Part shown: positions 1-6,740 of the stretch, piece by piece | How positions within the stretch are numbered: position 1 is the first letter of the stretch | Layout of the letters: each line of letters begins with the position of its first letter | NCBI GenBank assembly: GCA_022567775.1 | Contig: JADFGH010000039.1 | Span: forward strand, 1 to 10,667 | Source: Pseudomonadota bacterium | GTDB taxonomy: Bacteria; Pseudomonadota; Gammaproteobacteria; Steroidobacterales; Woeseiaceae | DNA: 10,667 nt | Direction: 5' to 3' | Translations under genes and position numbers: made by a program | Notes under the pieces: model-generated | The model's input: only the letters and a program-made list of their open reading frames with translations | Told to the model about the DNA's origin: nothing | Databases searched by the model: none

Positions 1-194
1 GACAATTCCACACCAACGACAGCATGGCCGCGCTGCGCCAACCAGAGTAAATCGGGTGTCTTGCCACAAAGCGGAACCAGAACGCTGCCTGGAATGGCAA
101 TATCCGGCCAGAATGATTTCAGGCCCTCGTTGCCAGTGGGCTCATGCCAGCCAGTCCGTCCCTGGTCCCAGCGACCCAGCCAATCTTCACTCAC
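1..194 (-). CDS. tpm: Thiopurine S-methyltransferase (TPMT family), N-terminal part, runs off the window
   Basis: Family role: SAM-dependent methylation of thiopurines, and in bacteria of selenium and tellurium oxyanions; cytoplasmic. Only the first 64 residues are in the window. They carry the family's W-x3-W-x3-G-x2-GWH signature (residues 5-17, WLGRWDQGRTGWH) and the SAM-binding segment VLVPLCGK (38-45), with LLWLAQRGH (49-57) and the acidic residue of GVEL (61-64), which in the family contacts SAM. The start is GTG at 194: the in-frame codons upstream reach a TAG at 209-207 with no other start. That TAG is also the stop of the preceding DoxX gene, so the two genes are 12 nt apart and almost certainly cotranscribed. 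The C-terminal two thirds lie beyond base 1. The family call is firm; the substrate in this organism is unknown. Confidence 0.87.
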   Translation of the reverse strand, partial: MSEDWLGRWDQGRTGWHEPTGNEGLKSFWPDIAIPGSVLVPLCGKTPDLLWLAQRGHAVVGVEL

Positions 195-206
195 TGAAAT
201 TGATTC

Positions 207-687
207 CTACCTGAGGAACGGCAGCTTGTCGGACAACCCGTCATCGAGTCCGGCAATCTTGCCTGCGGGCACCATGCCCAGCACGACGAAAATCACAAAC
301 CAGACGACATCGTGATTCGTGCCGGCAAGAACAGGCATGCCTTTCGCAAACCAGAAATTCAAAACAAGAATGGCGCCGACGGCCGCAGCATAACGGGTTG
401 CAAGACCGCCTATCATCGCCAGCCTCACGGCCAGCTCGCCCCAGGGCAACCATGGCTGCGAACATCGTTTTGTTCGGCAATACCACCGATTCGATGAATG
501 GCCGATAAAAAGCAAAGCTGTTTGCGAGCTGGGCGTTGAGAAAACCTTCCATCCCGTCCGCAAAATTGTCCCGGCTGATCTTGCCTAAACCACTCCAGGC
601 GAAAAACAGCCCCGTATAGACACGCAGTACGACGATCGGCCAATGCTTCGCCCCACCATGTGGCCTTGAATCGAGGCGGTCAACCAT
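207..687 (-). pseudogene. DoxX-family membrane protein gene, interrupted by a +1 frameshift
   Basis: DoxX/DoxD-like proteins are small four-helix inner-membrane proteins, some linked to quinone or sulfur metabolism. Translation from ATG 687 gives a typical N-terminus (VLRVYTGLFFAWSGLGKI, residues 20-37) and reads well to about residue 83 (AAMVALG). It then leaves frame. The adjacent frame supplies the expected continuation ELAVRLAMIGGLATRYAAA and, near the end, AGKIAGLDDGL, stopping at TAG 209-207. The break lies at a run of four G on the coding strand (plus-strand C at 439-442). Removing one G restores an uninterrupted 159-residue protein with about four hydrophobic helices (near 17-32, 76-96, 99-117, 126-141). 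The start is well supported: AGGAGGG (694-700) stands 6 nt before ATG. Reading frame remains open 49 codons upstream of 687, but without DoxX similarity. The cause could be a recent inactivation, a sequencing error in the homopolymer, or much less likely programmed frameshifting. The tpm gene follows 12 nt downstream. Confidence 0.8.
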
Positions 688-913
688 ACTTTGCCCTCCT
701 GGGTACCGTGGTCTGTTTTTCGGCGCAACAATCAAACTGATGTTAGCACTGGCGCCACCGCGTCGGGCTGGTAAATAAAGATTTGCCTGGACCCGCCCGC
801 GTGTATTTACCTGTGGATACCTTATCGGTACCATCTGCGCGCCGCAATCCTCGGCTCCAACTTACTGATGGCCGCCAATGCTGGCGGTCACTTATGTTCA
901 GGCGTAAAAAATT
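688..913. promoter_or_regulatory. Divergent intergenic region between DoxX and folD
   Basis: This 226-base region must hold promoters for both divergent units. Towards folD there is a weak sigma-70-like pair: TTTACC (806-811) and TACCAT (829-834), 17 nt apart, each matching four of six consensus bases. Close to folD sits a perfect inverted repeat, GGCCGCCA (870-877) and TGGCGGTC (882-889), around the loop ATGC; the stem is eight pairs including one G-T. It has no following T-tract and ends 24 nt before the ATG, so it is more likely a leader hairpin than a terminator. Facing left, the only clear element is the strong DoxX ribosome-binding site at 694-700. The promoter calls are tentative. Confidence 0.3.
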
Positions 914-1801
914 ATGGCAAAAGCGACTCTGATTGACGGCAAGGCGATGGCCGCTGACTTGTCTGCTGCAATTACACAGACCACGGCTGATCTCGCTACA
1001 AATAATAACCTCCGCCCGGGCCTCGCGGTTGTAATCGTCGGGGAAGACCCGGCCAGCCAGGTTTATGTCAGGAACAAAAAGCGGTCGGCCGAGTCCTGTG
1101 GATTTTATTCCGTGCAGCGCACACTTCTCGCTGACGCATCTCAGGATGAGGTGCTCGCGGTAATCGATGAGCTTAACGCCGACCCGGCGATTCACGGCAT
1201 CCTTGTACAACTGCCGCTGCCGAAGCAGCTGGACACGATGGTCGTCACTCAATCAATCGTTCCCGAGAAGGATGTCGATGGATTTCATTTCCAGAACATC
1301 GGCAAGCTGACCTCCGGAAACACTGCATCTGGTTTTGTGCCCTGCACGCCTGCCGGCTGCATGTTGATGATCGAGAAACAACTGGGCAACGATCTGTCCG
1401 GTTTGAATGCCGTCATCATCGGACGCTCCAACATTGTGGGTAAACCAATGGCGAGCCTCTTGCTGCAGTCAAACGCCACGGTAACGATTTGCCACAGCCG
1501 GACAAAAGATTTGCCGGCAGTCGCTCGCAACGCCGACATCCTGGTTGTGGCGGTCGGACGCCCGCGAATGGTGAAGGGCGACTGGATCAAACCGGGGGCC
1601 GTCGTTATCGACGTCGGCATGAACCGCATCGAAGTTGAAGTGGATGGCGAAAAGAAAAACAAACTCACCGGCGATGTCGATTTCGCTGAGGCTGTTGAAG
1701 TTGCCGGCGCGATAACACCGGTCCCCGGTGGCGTCGGCCCGATGACGATCGCAATGCTTATGTCGAATACTCTGCAATCCGCACAACGCACTATCGACTA
1801 A
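914..1801 (+). CDS. folD: Bifunctional methylenetetrahydrofolate dehydrogenase / methenyltetrahydrofolate cyclohydrolase FolD
   Basis: Cytoplasmic enzyme of one-carbon metabolism. It oxidises 5,10-methylene-THF to 5,10-methenyl-THF with NADP+ and hydrolyses that to 10-formyl-THF, supplying purine and formyl-Met synthesis. The 295-residue length is close to the family norm. The catalytic domain shows YVRNKK (51-56), whose K55 corresponds to the catalytic Lys54 of E. coli, VQLPLP (98-103) with the conserved Gln99, and KDVDGFH (119-125) with Asp122. The NADP-binding domain has the diagnostic GRSNIVGKP (170-178), and the C-terminal substrate motif PGGVGPMT is at 271-278. All key residues are present, so the enzyme should be active. 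The start is ATG 914; the preceding sequence offers only a weak purine match (AGGCG about 10 nt upstream). A short glycosyltransferase-like gene follows 88 nt downstream on the same strand; no functional link to it is evident. Confidence 0.97.
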   Translation: MAKATLIDGKAMAADLSAAITQTTADLATNNNLRPGLAVVIVGEDPASQVYVRNKKRSAESCGFYSVQRTLLADASQDEVLAVIDELNADPAIHGILVQLPLPKQLDTMVVTQSIVPEKDVDGFHFQNIGKLTSGNTASGFVPCTPAGCMLMIEKQLGNDLSGLNAVIIGRSNIVGKPMASLLLQSNATVTICHSRTKDLPAVARNADILVVAVGRPRMVKGDWIKPGAVVIDVGMNRIEVEVDGEKKNKLTGDVDFAEAVEVAGAITPVPGGVGPMTIAMLMSNTLQSAQRTID

Positions 1802-1834
1802 GCACTAAGCCAATCGATTCGTCCGTGACCGGGC

Positions 1835-1848
1835 GTCTAACAGGCAGG
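1835..1848 (+). repeat. 14-base sequence shared with the sigma-factor leader (copy 1)
   Basis: GTCTAACAGGCAGG lies between folD and the glycosyltransferase-like gene, 42 bases before the latter's ATG. The identical 14-mer occurs in reverse orientation at 6688-6701, in the leader of the ECF sigma gene. A 14-base match somewhere in a window this size is not rare by itself. What stands out is that both copies are intergenic and orientated towards the next gene. The GTCTAA core resembles -10 elements used by some ECF sigma factors, but no matching -35 is evident. Confidence 0.35.
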
Positions 1849-1854
1849 AGTTCA

Positions 1855-1874
1855 CGAATACTTTCCAGTATTCG
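1855..1874 (+). promoter_or_regulatory. Perfect 8-bp hairpin in the leader of the glycosyltransferase-like gene
   Basis: CGAATACT (1855-1862) and AGTATTCG (1867-1874) are exact reverse complements around a TTCC loop. The hairpin ends 15 bases before the ATG at 1890 and just before its ribosome-binding site AGGAA (1880-1884). No T-run follows, so it is not a standard intrinsic terminator for folD. It could be a leader structure affecting translation or a dyad bound by a regulator. The structure is seen in the sequence; the role is inferred. Confidence 0.4.
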
Positions 1875-1889
1875 CTCACAGGAACCTGC

Positions 1890-2459
1890 ATGCGAATCGG
1901 TCATATTGATTTGTCCCGGCACATTGCCGCTGCCGAAGAGCAGTTGGTGGTCCTGGTCGAAGCACTGACCACACACGGTGTTGAACAACATGTCCTGGTC
2001 AGGAACCCGTTTCTCGCCAAACGCCTGTCTGTCTGCCCGGGAGTTTCTGTCGGCCCGATCGTAAGGTCACCCGTGACAGCCTGCATCCTGATGCCCACTG
2101 TCGATCTTGTACACGCGCATGATCCTGAAGCAGTCAGCGCCGGGATGTTACTGAACCTGACTCGCTCTATCCCCTTCGTACTGACGCATCGCCAGTTCAT
2201 AACGCCAGGCAATGGTCCTGTCAATCGTTTGAAGTATCGCCGTTGCGATGGAATTGTTTGCCCGTCCGAGGATATCAGCAGCGCAATGCGCGAGTATGTA
2301 TCCGACAAACCGGTGGATACGATCGGTGACGCATGCAACGCCGATAATGTGATCGATGCGGAGAACGGCCGAATTAGCGCCGAGGGAATGGCTGCAGAAT
2401 ATCTGCGCGTTTATCGCAGAATACTCGACAGTCGTGGCATGCCTGCAATGCAGCTTTAA
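1890..2459 (+). CDS. Glycosyltransferase family 4-like protein lacking most of the C-terminal GT-B domain
   Basis: The 189-residue product looks like the N-terminal acceptor-side domain of GT-B glycosyltransferases. Evidence is the opening MRIGHIDLSR with AEEQLVVLVEALTTHGVE (15-32), the characteristic DLVHAHDPE (72-80), IPFVLTHRQF (94-103), and the segment CDGIVCPSEDISSAMREY (119-136), where full-length enzymes read approximately 'aDxxixxS'. Full enzymes then have about 150-200 residues with the nucleotide-sugar site. Here, after about residue 145, there is only a short linker and a final helix (EGMAAEYLRVYRRIL, 165-179) resembling the closing helix of complete glycosyltransferases. The donor-binding site is therefore missing, and activity as a stand-alone transferase is doubtful. 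The start is ATG 1890 with AGGAA (1880-1884) 5 nt upstream. It stops at TAA 2457-2459, overlapping the convergent receptor gene. It could be an internally deleted remnant kept in frame, a partner subunit, or an evolved single-domain protein. Family assignment is moderate; function is unknown. Confidence 0.7.
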   Translation: MRIGHIDLSRHIAAAEEQLVVLVEALTTHGVEQHVLVRNPFLAKRLSVCPGVSVGPIVRSPVTACILMPTVDLVHAHDPEAVSAGMLLNLTRSIPFVLTHRQFITPGNGPVNRLKYRRCDGIVCPSEDISSAMREYVSDKPVDTIGDACNADNVIDAENGRISAEGMAAEYLRVYRRILDSRGMPAMQL

Positions 2460-4972
2460 AACTCCCAGAGAAAGCCGATGGCGGGCAATAACGGCAACCA
2501 GTAATCCAGGCTGTATTCCAGAAACTCCTCACCGTTGTCATCGGTCTCGAGGTCGTAATCGAGGCAGCACACATTGTTTCGGTCGAGCAAATTCGAAACT
2601 TCGAAGAATGCCGTAATCGTGCCACTGCCAAGGTCGAACTTGCGGCTGATCCTGGCATCGAGGCTGGCGAAATGCGCAAGCTGTTCGGCGTTGCGCGGGC
2701 CAGGAACCGCGATGAACTCAGGCTCTCCGCCGGGGCCGATAGTTTCCTCCAGCGCCAGCGAGGTGGTCGGCCAGCCGCTGCGAATATGTGCGGCAAGGGA
2801 TAGATCCCAGTTGTTCACCTGCCAGACCAGACCCAGCTGCAGCGAATGCCGTTGGTCCCAGCTTCGTGGCACCTCGATCCCGTCCACGGTATCGATAACC
2901 TCGGCGAGCGAGTAGCTGGCCCACCAGGAGAGCGCCCGTCCAGTCCGATTGACGGAAAATTCCACACCCCTTGCCAGCGCACCGGTCGGTGCGATTCGCA
3001 CCCGGTCAGCCTGCAGTTCGGGAATCAGCGCCAGCGGGTCGTAGAGATTCTCGAATCGCGGCCGCAGGTCGCTCATGTCCTTTTGAAATATTTCCAACCT
3101 GACCGAATGATGCGCGCCAAGCTTCTGATGAATTCCCGCAATGATGTGATCGGCCTGTTGCGCCGGAAAAAAATCGCTCACACCGTCCTCAATCTGCAAC
3201 TCATGGATTCCCTGCGACTGGTAATAACGACCCCAGCTGAAGCGCAATTCCGTTCCTGGTCTCAATGCGTGAAGTACGCTGAACCTGGGACTCAGCTGGG
3301 ATCCGGAGGGAAACTCTGTGTAGGTCTGATCGTCCCAACGCAAGCCGAATTGCAATATGGTCCTGGCAGCCACTTTCCACTTGTCCGACATGTACAGCGC
3401 ATAGCTCGGTCCACTGGGCGCAGCGGTCAGGTCCCGGTTGATGGTCGTTGGCACATTCTCGAAAATTGCCCGCAATCCGAAAAACTCCGCGTTGCCCCGA
3501 TAAGCGTAGCGGGCCTTGTTGTGCTGAAGCGCAAATCCCCACTGCAACAGATGGCTGTCCGAGCTGTGCATTGACCAGTCCTGGCGAATACCGATCTGCT
3601 CTACATCCCGATCATCGCTGACGTCGGACACCACTTTTTCCATATCTTCGGTAAAGCCGATTCGACGGTTGCTGAACGAACTGAATGAAAGCACGGTAGA
3701 ACTGCTCAACGTGTCGCTCCAGCGGTTTTCAAGCGCCAGCCACAGCTGCGCATTCCGCGTCTGACTCGTTGCCTGCTCAATTTCATCCGGATCGCTTTCG
3801 GTAATGACTACAATCTGATCGTCCGCGAACAATGCGTTGACGGACAAGCGGGCATCTGGTGTAAGCCAGGTCGAAAACTTGCCGAAGACGTCGTAATACC
3901 TGGGCTGGCCCAGTTTCTTGTCGATAACGAGATCCAGGTTGCCGCGCCGCGCGGAGAACAGCCAGTCGGTGGTGCTGTCGGCGTTTCTGCCAGCGGTGAG
4001 GAACGATGTGTTGAAAACGCTGAGGCCTACTTCGGTGTGCCGTGGTCGTGTCAGCTCCCGCGATTCCATGAGAACGACACCGCTTAGACGGTCTCCGTAC
4101 TGCACCGGGAATCCACCGGTGTAAACCTCGACGCCATCGATGGCTCGCGAGTCGACCGTACTGAAGATGTTTTGGTAGTCCCGGATGTGGAATGGATCGA
4201 ATAATCTCTGGCCATTGAGAATGATGCCCGTCTCTGCTTCTTCACCGCCGCGAAAATGCGAGCGGGCGGCTGCGCCAGGTAGTCGATGCGTCGCACGCAG
4301 CGGGTCTTCGCCAAGATCCGGAAGTGTCTCGATCGAACGCTGACCGAGATCGAATCGCGACGTGCTGATGTCTCGCGAAATTTCGTAGCGGCTCGCCGAC
4401 ACCGTAATGTTTTCTATTTCCCGGCGCGCCGGGTCCAGATTTACTTTGAGTTCAGTGTTCCGGCCGGGCCGCACCCTGACCTCTCGTTCGACTGCCTGGT
4501 AGCCCGCAGCACCGATTCTGATCAGGTAGGTGTCCGCTGTTACTTCCGGGAATTGCTGTATGCCCTGCGTCAGCAAGATGCCGGGGTCAAGTTCAGGTAA
4601 CGCGCTGATCTTCAGGCGGTCCAGCGGCATGTAATCACGCCGGTCTCTGACAATGATGAGCAAACTGCCCAACCTCGCAGCAGCAGAGTCGTTGCGAACG
4701 ATGAGCCACAAGCCTTCTTCGGATCGCAGAGTCAGCCCGTGCGGGTCGAGAATCTCCCGGACAATTTCGAGTGGCTCAGAACCCCGTGGTTCGGCAATGA
4801 CCAGAAGATCGTCGCTAACAAGATTGGTGCTATAGGCAAACGGCCAATCCTGCGACCGAAATTCTTCGATCACAGAGACTACGGTCCGGCCCTCATAAGC
4901 CTCTCGCTGCACTTGTGCTGCAGCAGGCAAAGAGCAGACCGTCAGTAACATCAAGAACAGGAGTGAGCGCAC
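2456..4972 (-). CDS. TonB-dependent outer-membrane receptor with N-terminal STN domain (FecA-like transducer)
   Basis: Outer-membrane ligand-gated transporter, predicted to signal through the adjacent FecR and ECF sigma. Order, numbered from GTG 4972 (838 residues): signal peptide 1-19 ending LPAAA; STN (secretin/TonB short N-terminal) domain about 28-93, the periplasmic signalling module; a carboxypeptidase-regulatory-like beta domain about 103-180 (AAGYQAVEREVRVRPGRN); a TonB-box-like ENITVSASRYE (187-197); plug about 205-308 including GIILNGQRLFDPFH, VEVYTGGFPVQYGDRLSG; then the beta-barrel, ending in the strand PAIGFLWEF with the terminal Phe typical of outer-membrane proteins. The last surface loop carries VCCLDYDLETDD, a vicinal Cys pair (802-803) followed by many acidic residues. 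GTG 4972 is preferred because AGAGG (4978-4982) stands 5 nt before it; GTG 4978 in the same frame would overlap that site. fecR lies upstream. The stop overlaps the convergent gene's stop. The substrate cannot be named. Confidence 0.92.
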   Translation of the reverse strand: MRSLLFLMLLTVCSLPAAAQVQREAYEGRTVVSVIEEFRSQDWPFAYSTNLVSDDLLVIAEPRGSEPLEIVREILDPHGLTLRSEEGLWLIVRNDSAAARLGSLLIIVRDRRDYMPLDRLKISALPELDPGILLTQGIQQFPEVTADTYLIRIGAAGYQAVEREVRVRPGRNTELKVNLDPARREIENITVSASRYEISRDISTSRFDLGQRSIETLPDLGEDPLRATHRLPGAAARSHFRGGEEAETGIILNGQRLFDPFHIRDYQNIFSTVDSRAIDGVEVYTGGFPVQYGDRLSGVVLMESRELTRPRHTEVGLSVFNTSFLTAGRNADSTTDWLFSARRGNLDLVIDKKLGQPRYYDVFGKFSTWLTPDARLSVNALFADDQIVVITESDPDEIEQATSQTRNAQLWLALENRWSDTLSSSTVLSFSSFSNRRIGFTEDMEKVVSDVSDDRDVEQIGIRQDWSMHSSDSHLLQWGFALQHNKARYAYRGNAEFFGLRAIFENVPTTINRDLTAAPSGPSYALYMSDKWKVAARTILQFGLRWDDQTYTEFPSGSQLSPRFSVLHALRPGTELRFSWGRYYQSQGIHELQIEDGVSDFFPAQQADHIIAGIHQKLGAHHSVRLEIFQKDMSDLRPRFENLYDPLALIPELQADRVRIAPTGALARGVEFSVNRTGRALSWWASYSLAEVIDTVDGIEVPRSWDQRHSLQLGLVWQVNNWDLSLAAHIRSGWPTTSLALEETIGPGGEPEFIAVPGPRNAEQLAHFASLDARISRKFDLGSGTITAFFEVSNLLDRNNVCCLDYDLETDDNGEEFLEYSLDYWLPLLPAIGFLWEF

Positions 4973-5043
4973 GTTCACCTCTTTCCCGATACGGGACAGT
5001 GAATTATCGTCCCTGACCGGTCTAACGAATACCTTGCGGCAGA
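4973..5043 (-). promoter_or_regulatory. Leader of the TonB receptor with two mutually exclusive hairpins
   Basis: The gap between fecR and the receptor holds two possible stems that share bases 4993-4995. One pairs 4993-4997 with 5009-5013 (GGGAC and GTCCC). The other pairs 4985-4988 with 4992-4995 (CCCG and CGGG around a three-base loop) and lies directly beside the ribosome-binding site at 4978-4982. An 8-base palindrome, GACCGGTC, is at 5015-5022, and GTCTAAC is on the plus strand at 5020-5026. These are visible as sequence. Differential control of receptor translation relative to fecR is only a possibility, since the stems are short. Confidence 0.25.
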
Positions 5044-6054
5044 TCAGTCTTCACTGATTACAATTACCTCACCCTCTATGCGGGCATTGAGATCTACCGT
5101 CATCATGAAAATTTCGAGCGCGCGAGTTGGCGGAAGCCGCATGTCGCCGCGCAACTGCGCTTGATTTGCCACCATCTCGGCGCCTTCGCTTGCGTACCTG
5201 ATGGTGCGGCCGGATTCCCGGCTGACCCATGCAAGCGCTTCGGCAACGAAGTGGCCATCAAGGTTGACGGCTGGCGTGGAATTCTCGACCCACTCCCAGT
5301 CATCTACGCCATTGGTATCGTCAATAGACAACGCACCGGTTGCGGAAATCGCAAATTGCTGCCCAGCCGTTGCTCTCGCTGTCACCTTGCCGTCGATCGA
5401 TACAATGCCTTCACGTACTGAAATGACGAGTTCGCCGGCGCCGACCTGGGTCATGTACTGAGTGCCCAGGTGCCGTACCACGCCGTAATCGGTTCGTATC
5501 GAAAGCTCGACGGCGCTGTCTCGCGCCGGCTGTGACGACAGGGCGCCTGTTTTCGAATCGAAATAAACCCGGCCCTCACGCAGATAGATCTGATTTGCTG
5601 CCTCAAATACGACCACCGTACTTTCATCGATGCGCAGCGAGCCACCATCATGCCAGCCGAGTGCGAGTCCGGATGCGGACCCTGTCTTTATTAAATCGCC
5701 ACCCTTGAGCGCCGCCATCGGAGCGTCGCCGGCGATCCGGGAATTGACACTGATTTCGCCAAACTGCTTTTCAATCGTGGCCATTTGCTGCTGTCTGATA
5801 TCACCATCCGGCTCACGCAACAGGTTTAATGTGGCAAAAACTGCAAGCAGCACTGATGCAGCTAATGCAAATGATGTGATGTGACGTCGCCGGACATGTC
5901 TGCCGCTTACTTTCTGCCACTCCTCGTGCACTGCTGCACGAATCAGCGCCTCGTCCGCCGCCGGCGGAGCCGGCCGCGGTGGTGCTTTGCCGAGCAGCTC
6001 CGCAAACGCTTCATCAGAGCGTAGCTCTTTGAGTTCTTTGTTCCTGTCCATCAC
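5044..6054 (-). CDS. FecR-family anti-sigma factor / transmembrane signal transducer
   Basis: Inner-membrane regulator that in this family binds the cognate ECF sigma in the cytoplasm and receives the signal from the outer-membrane receptor's STN domain in the periplasm. The 336 residues show a charged, proline-containing cytoplasmic segment (1-58), one transmembrane helix about 59-79 (ITSFALAASVLLAVFATLNLL), the FecR domain about 115-215 (GGDLIKTGSASGLALGWHDG, then IYLREGRVYFD at 156-166), and a C-terminal STN-like region about 262-335 (AEALAWVSRESGRTIRY at 271-287). The first codon may be GTG 6054, overlapping the sigma gene by GTGA, or ATG 6051, overlapping it by one base within TGATG. The two choices differ by one residue and both imply translational coupling. 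The receptor gene follows about 70 nt downstream. Assignment is by domain architecture and context; the ligand is unknown, so the name fecR would overstate the role. Confidence 0.92.
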   Translation of the reverse strand: MMDRNKELKELRSDEAFAELLGKAPPRPAPPAADEALIRAAVHEEWQKVSGRHVRRRHITSFALAASVLLAVFATLNLLREPDGDIRQQQMATIEKQFGEISVNSRIAGDAPMAALKGGDLIKTGSASGLALGWHDGGSLRIDESTVVVFEAANQIYLREGRVYFDSKTGALSSQPARDSAVELSIRTDYGVVRHLGTQYMTQVGAGELVISVREGIVSIDGKVTARATAGQQFAISATGALSIDDTNGVDDWEWVENSTPAVNLDGHFVAEALAWVSRESGRTIRYASEGAEMVANQAQLRGDMRLPPTRALEIFMMTVDLNARIEGEVIVISED

Positions 6055-6668
6055 TTCATTAACCCTGTCATTGCCGATCTCGCAGGACCGGATAGCGAAC
6101 TATATACATCGCTGAACGAACGCTTCGCCCGGGCAATCAGCGACTGTGTTGCCTCGTTGCCCAAATCAAGTTTTTCGGCGATCTCGCCGACCGAATAGCC
6201 CTCGATGTATTTCCATTCGAGAACATTGCCGTATTTCGGCGGCAATCGGTCCAACGCCACCTGGATCAGGCGCACGAGCTCAGCCCGTTGATAATTTTGC
6301 TCCGGATCATCGGCTCGTGGTGCCTGGAACGAGTCGACAGCCGCCTGTATTTCAGGGTAGTCATCAGTCAGCACGATGACCTTCCGATAGCGGCCCTGTC
6401 TGGCGAGCCAGTCGCTCATTGCATTCCGGGTAATGGCGCATAGCCAGGTAAACAACGCCGATTCGCCGCGATAGGTGTGCAACTTGGCGATAGCCCTGGT
6501 CAGCGCAATTTGCACCACCTCCCGCGTGCCCTCCGGATCGTCCGGCAGGCGCGTCAGGGCGAAGCGGTACAGCCTCGCAAAGTTCTCGTTGAAAAAGCGA
6601 TCGAACGCCTGCTCGTCATTTGCAAGCAATTGTTTTACAAGGCGTTTGTCGTCAGGATAGTTAGCCAC
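6051..6668 (-). CDS. ECF-type RNA polymerase sigma factor (FecI-like context)
   Basis: Directs RNA polymerase to a small set of promoters, probably including this cluster. The 205 residues contain sigma region 2 about 22-92 (AFDRFFNENFARLYRFALTR, and TYRGESALFTWLCAITRNA at 65-83, with W75) and region 4 about 128-188, including LPPKYGNVLEWKYIEGYS (142-159) and the helix-turn-helix GEIAEKLDLGNEATQSLIARAK (161-182, a typical ECF DNA-binding motif). No extra C-terminal domain is seen. The start is GTG 6668, with a GGACGAG-like purine stretch just upstream and no alternative in-frame start before it. Its last codon overlaps the FecR gene start, which fits a sigma/anti-sigma pair made together. The 72-base gap to the Omp85 gene upstream holds a copy of the shared 14-mer and may contain its promoter; only a weak TTGTAG / AATAAC pair was seen there. 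Confidence 0.94.
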   Translation of the reverse strand: MANYPDDKRLVKQLLANDEQAFDRFFNENFARLYRFALTRLPDDPEGTREVVQIALTRAIAKLHTYRGESALFTWLCAITRNAMSDWLARQGRYRKVIVLTDDYPEIQAAVDSFQAPRADDPEQNYQRAELVRLIQVALDRLPPKYGNVLEWKYIEGYSVGEIAEKLDLGNEATQSLIARAKRSFSDVYSSLSGPARSAMTGLMK

Positions 6669-6687
6669 AACTCGTCCATAGCATTTG

Positions 6688-6701
6688 CCTGCCTGTTAGA
6701 C
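6688..6701 (-). repeat. 14-base sequence shared with the folD-downstream region (copy 2), in the sigma leader
   Basis: Read on the minus strand this is GTCTAACAGGCAGG, identical to 1835-1848, ending 19 bases before the sigma gene's GTG. Its GTCTAA core could be the -10 element of an ECF-type promoter giving autoregulation. The sequence about 15 bases upstream (CCGAAATAAC) faintly resembles a GGAAAT-type -35, but the spacing is shorter than in the E. coli fecA promoter. The identity is seen; the promoter role is inferred. Confidence 0.35.
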
Positions 6702-6740
6702 CTCGCCAGCACGTTATTTCGGTCGTGAACCAGTCTACAA

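Noticed and set aside
688..834. N-terminal extension of the DoxX frame up to 834
   Set aside because: ATG 687 has AGGAGGG at ideal spacing and begins the DoxX-like sequence; the upstream residues are not family-like.
870..889. Strong hairpin before folD as an intrinsic terminator
   Set aside because: No T-tract follows on either strand side where termination would be useful, and it lies in the leader of folD.
743..1252. Minus-strand open frame across the folD 5' half and the intergenic region
   Set aside because: It mostly mirrors folD and has no protein-family features.
1285..1791. Minus-strand open frame opposite the folD 3' half
   Set aside because: Low-complexity Thr/Ser/Pro-rich translation typical of a shadow frame; folD is unambiguous.
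2846..3574. Plus-strand open frame (242 codons) opposite the TonB receptor
   Set aside because: Antisense shadow of the receptor barrel region; no domain, no signal, composition like a reverse-frame reading.
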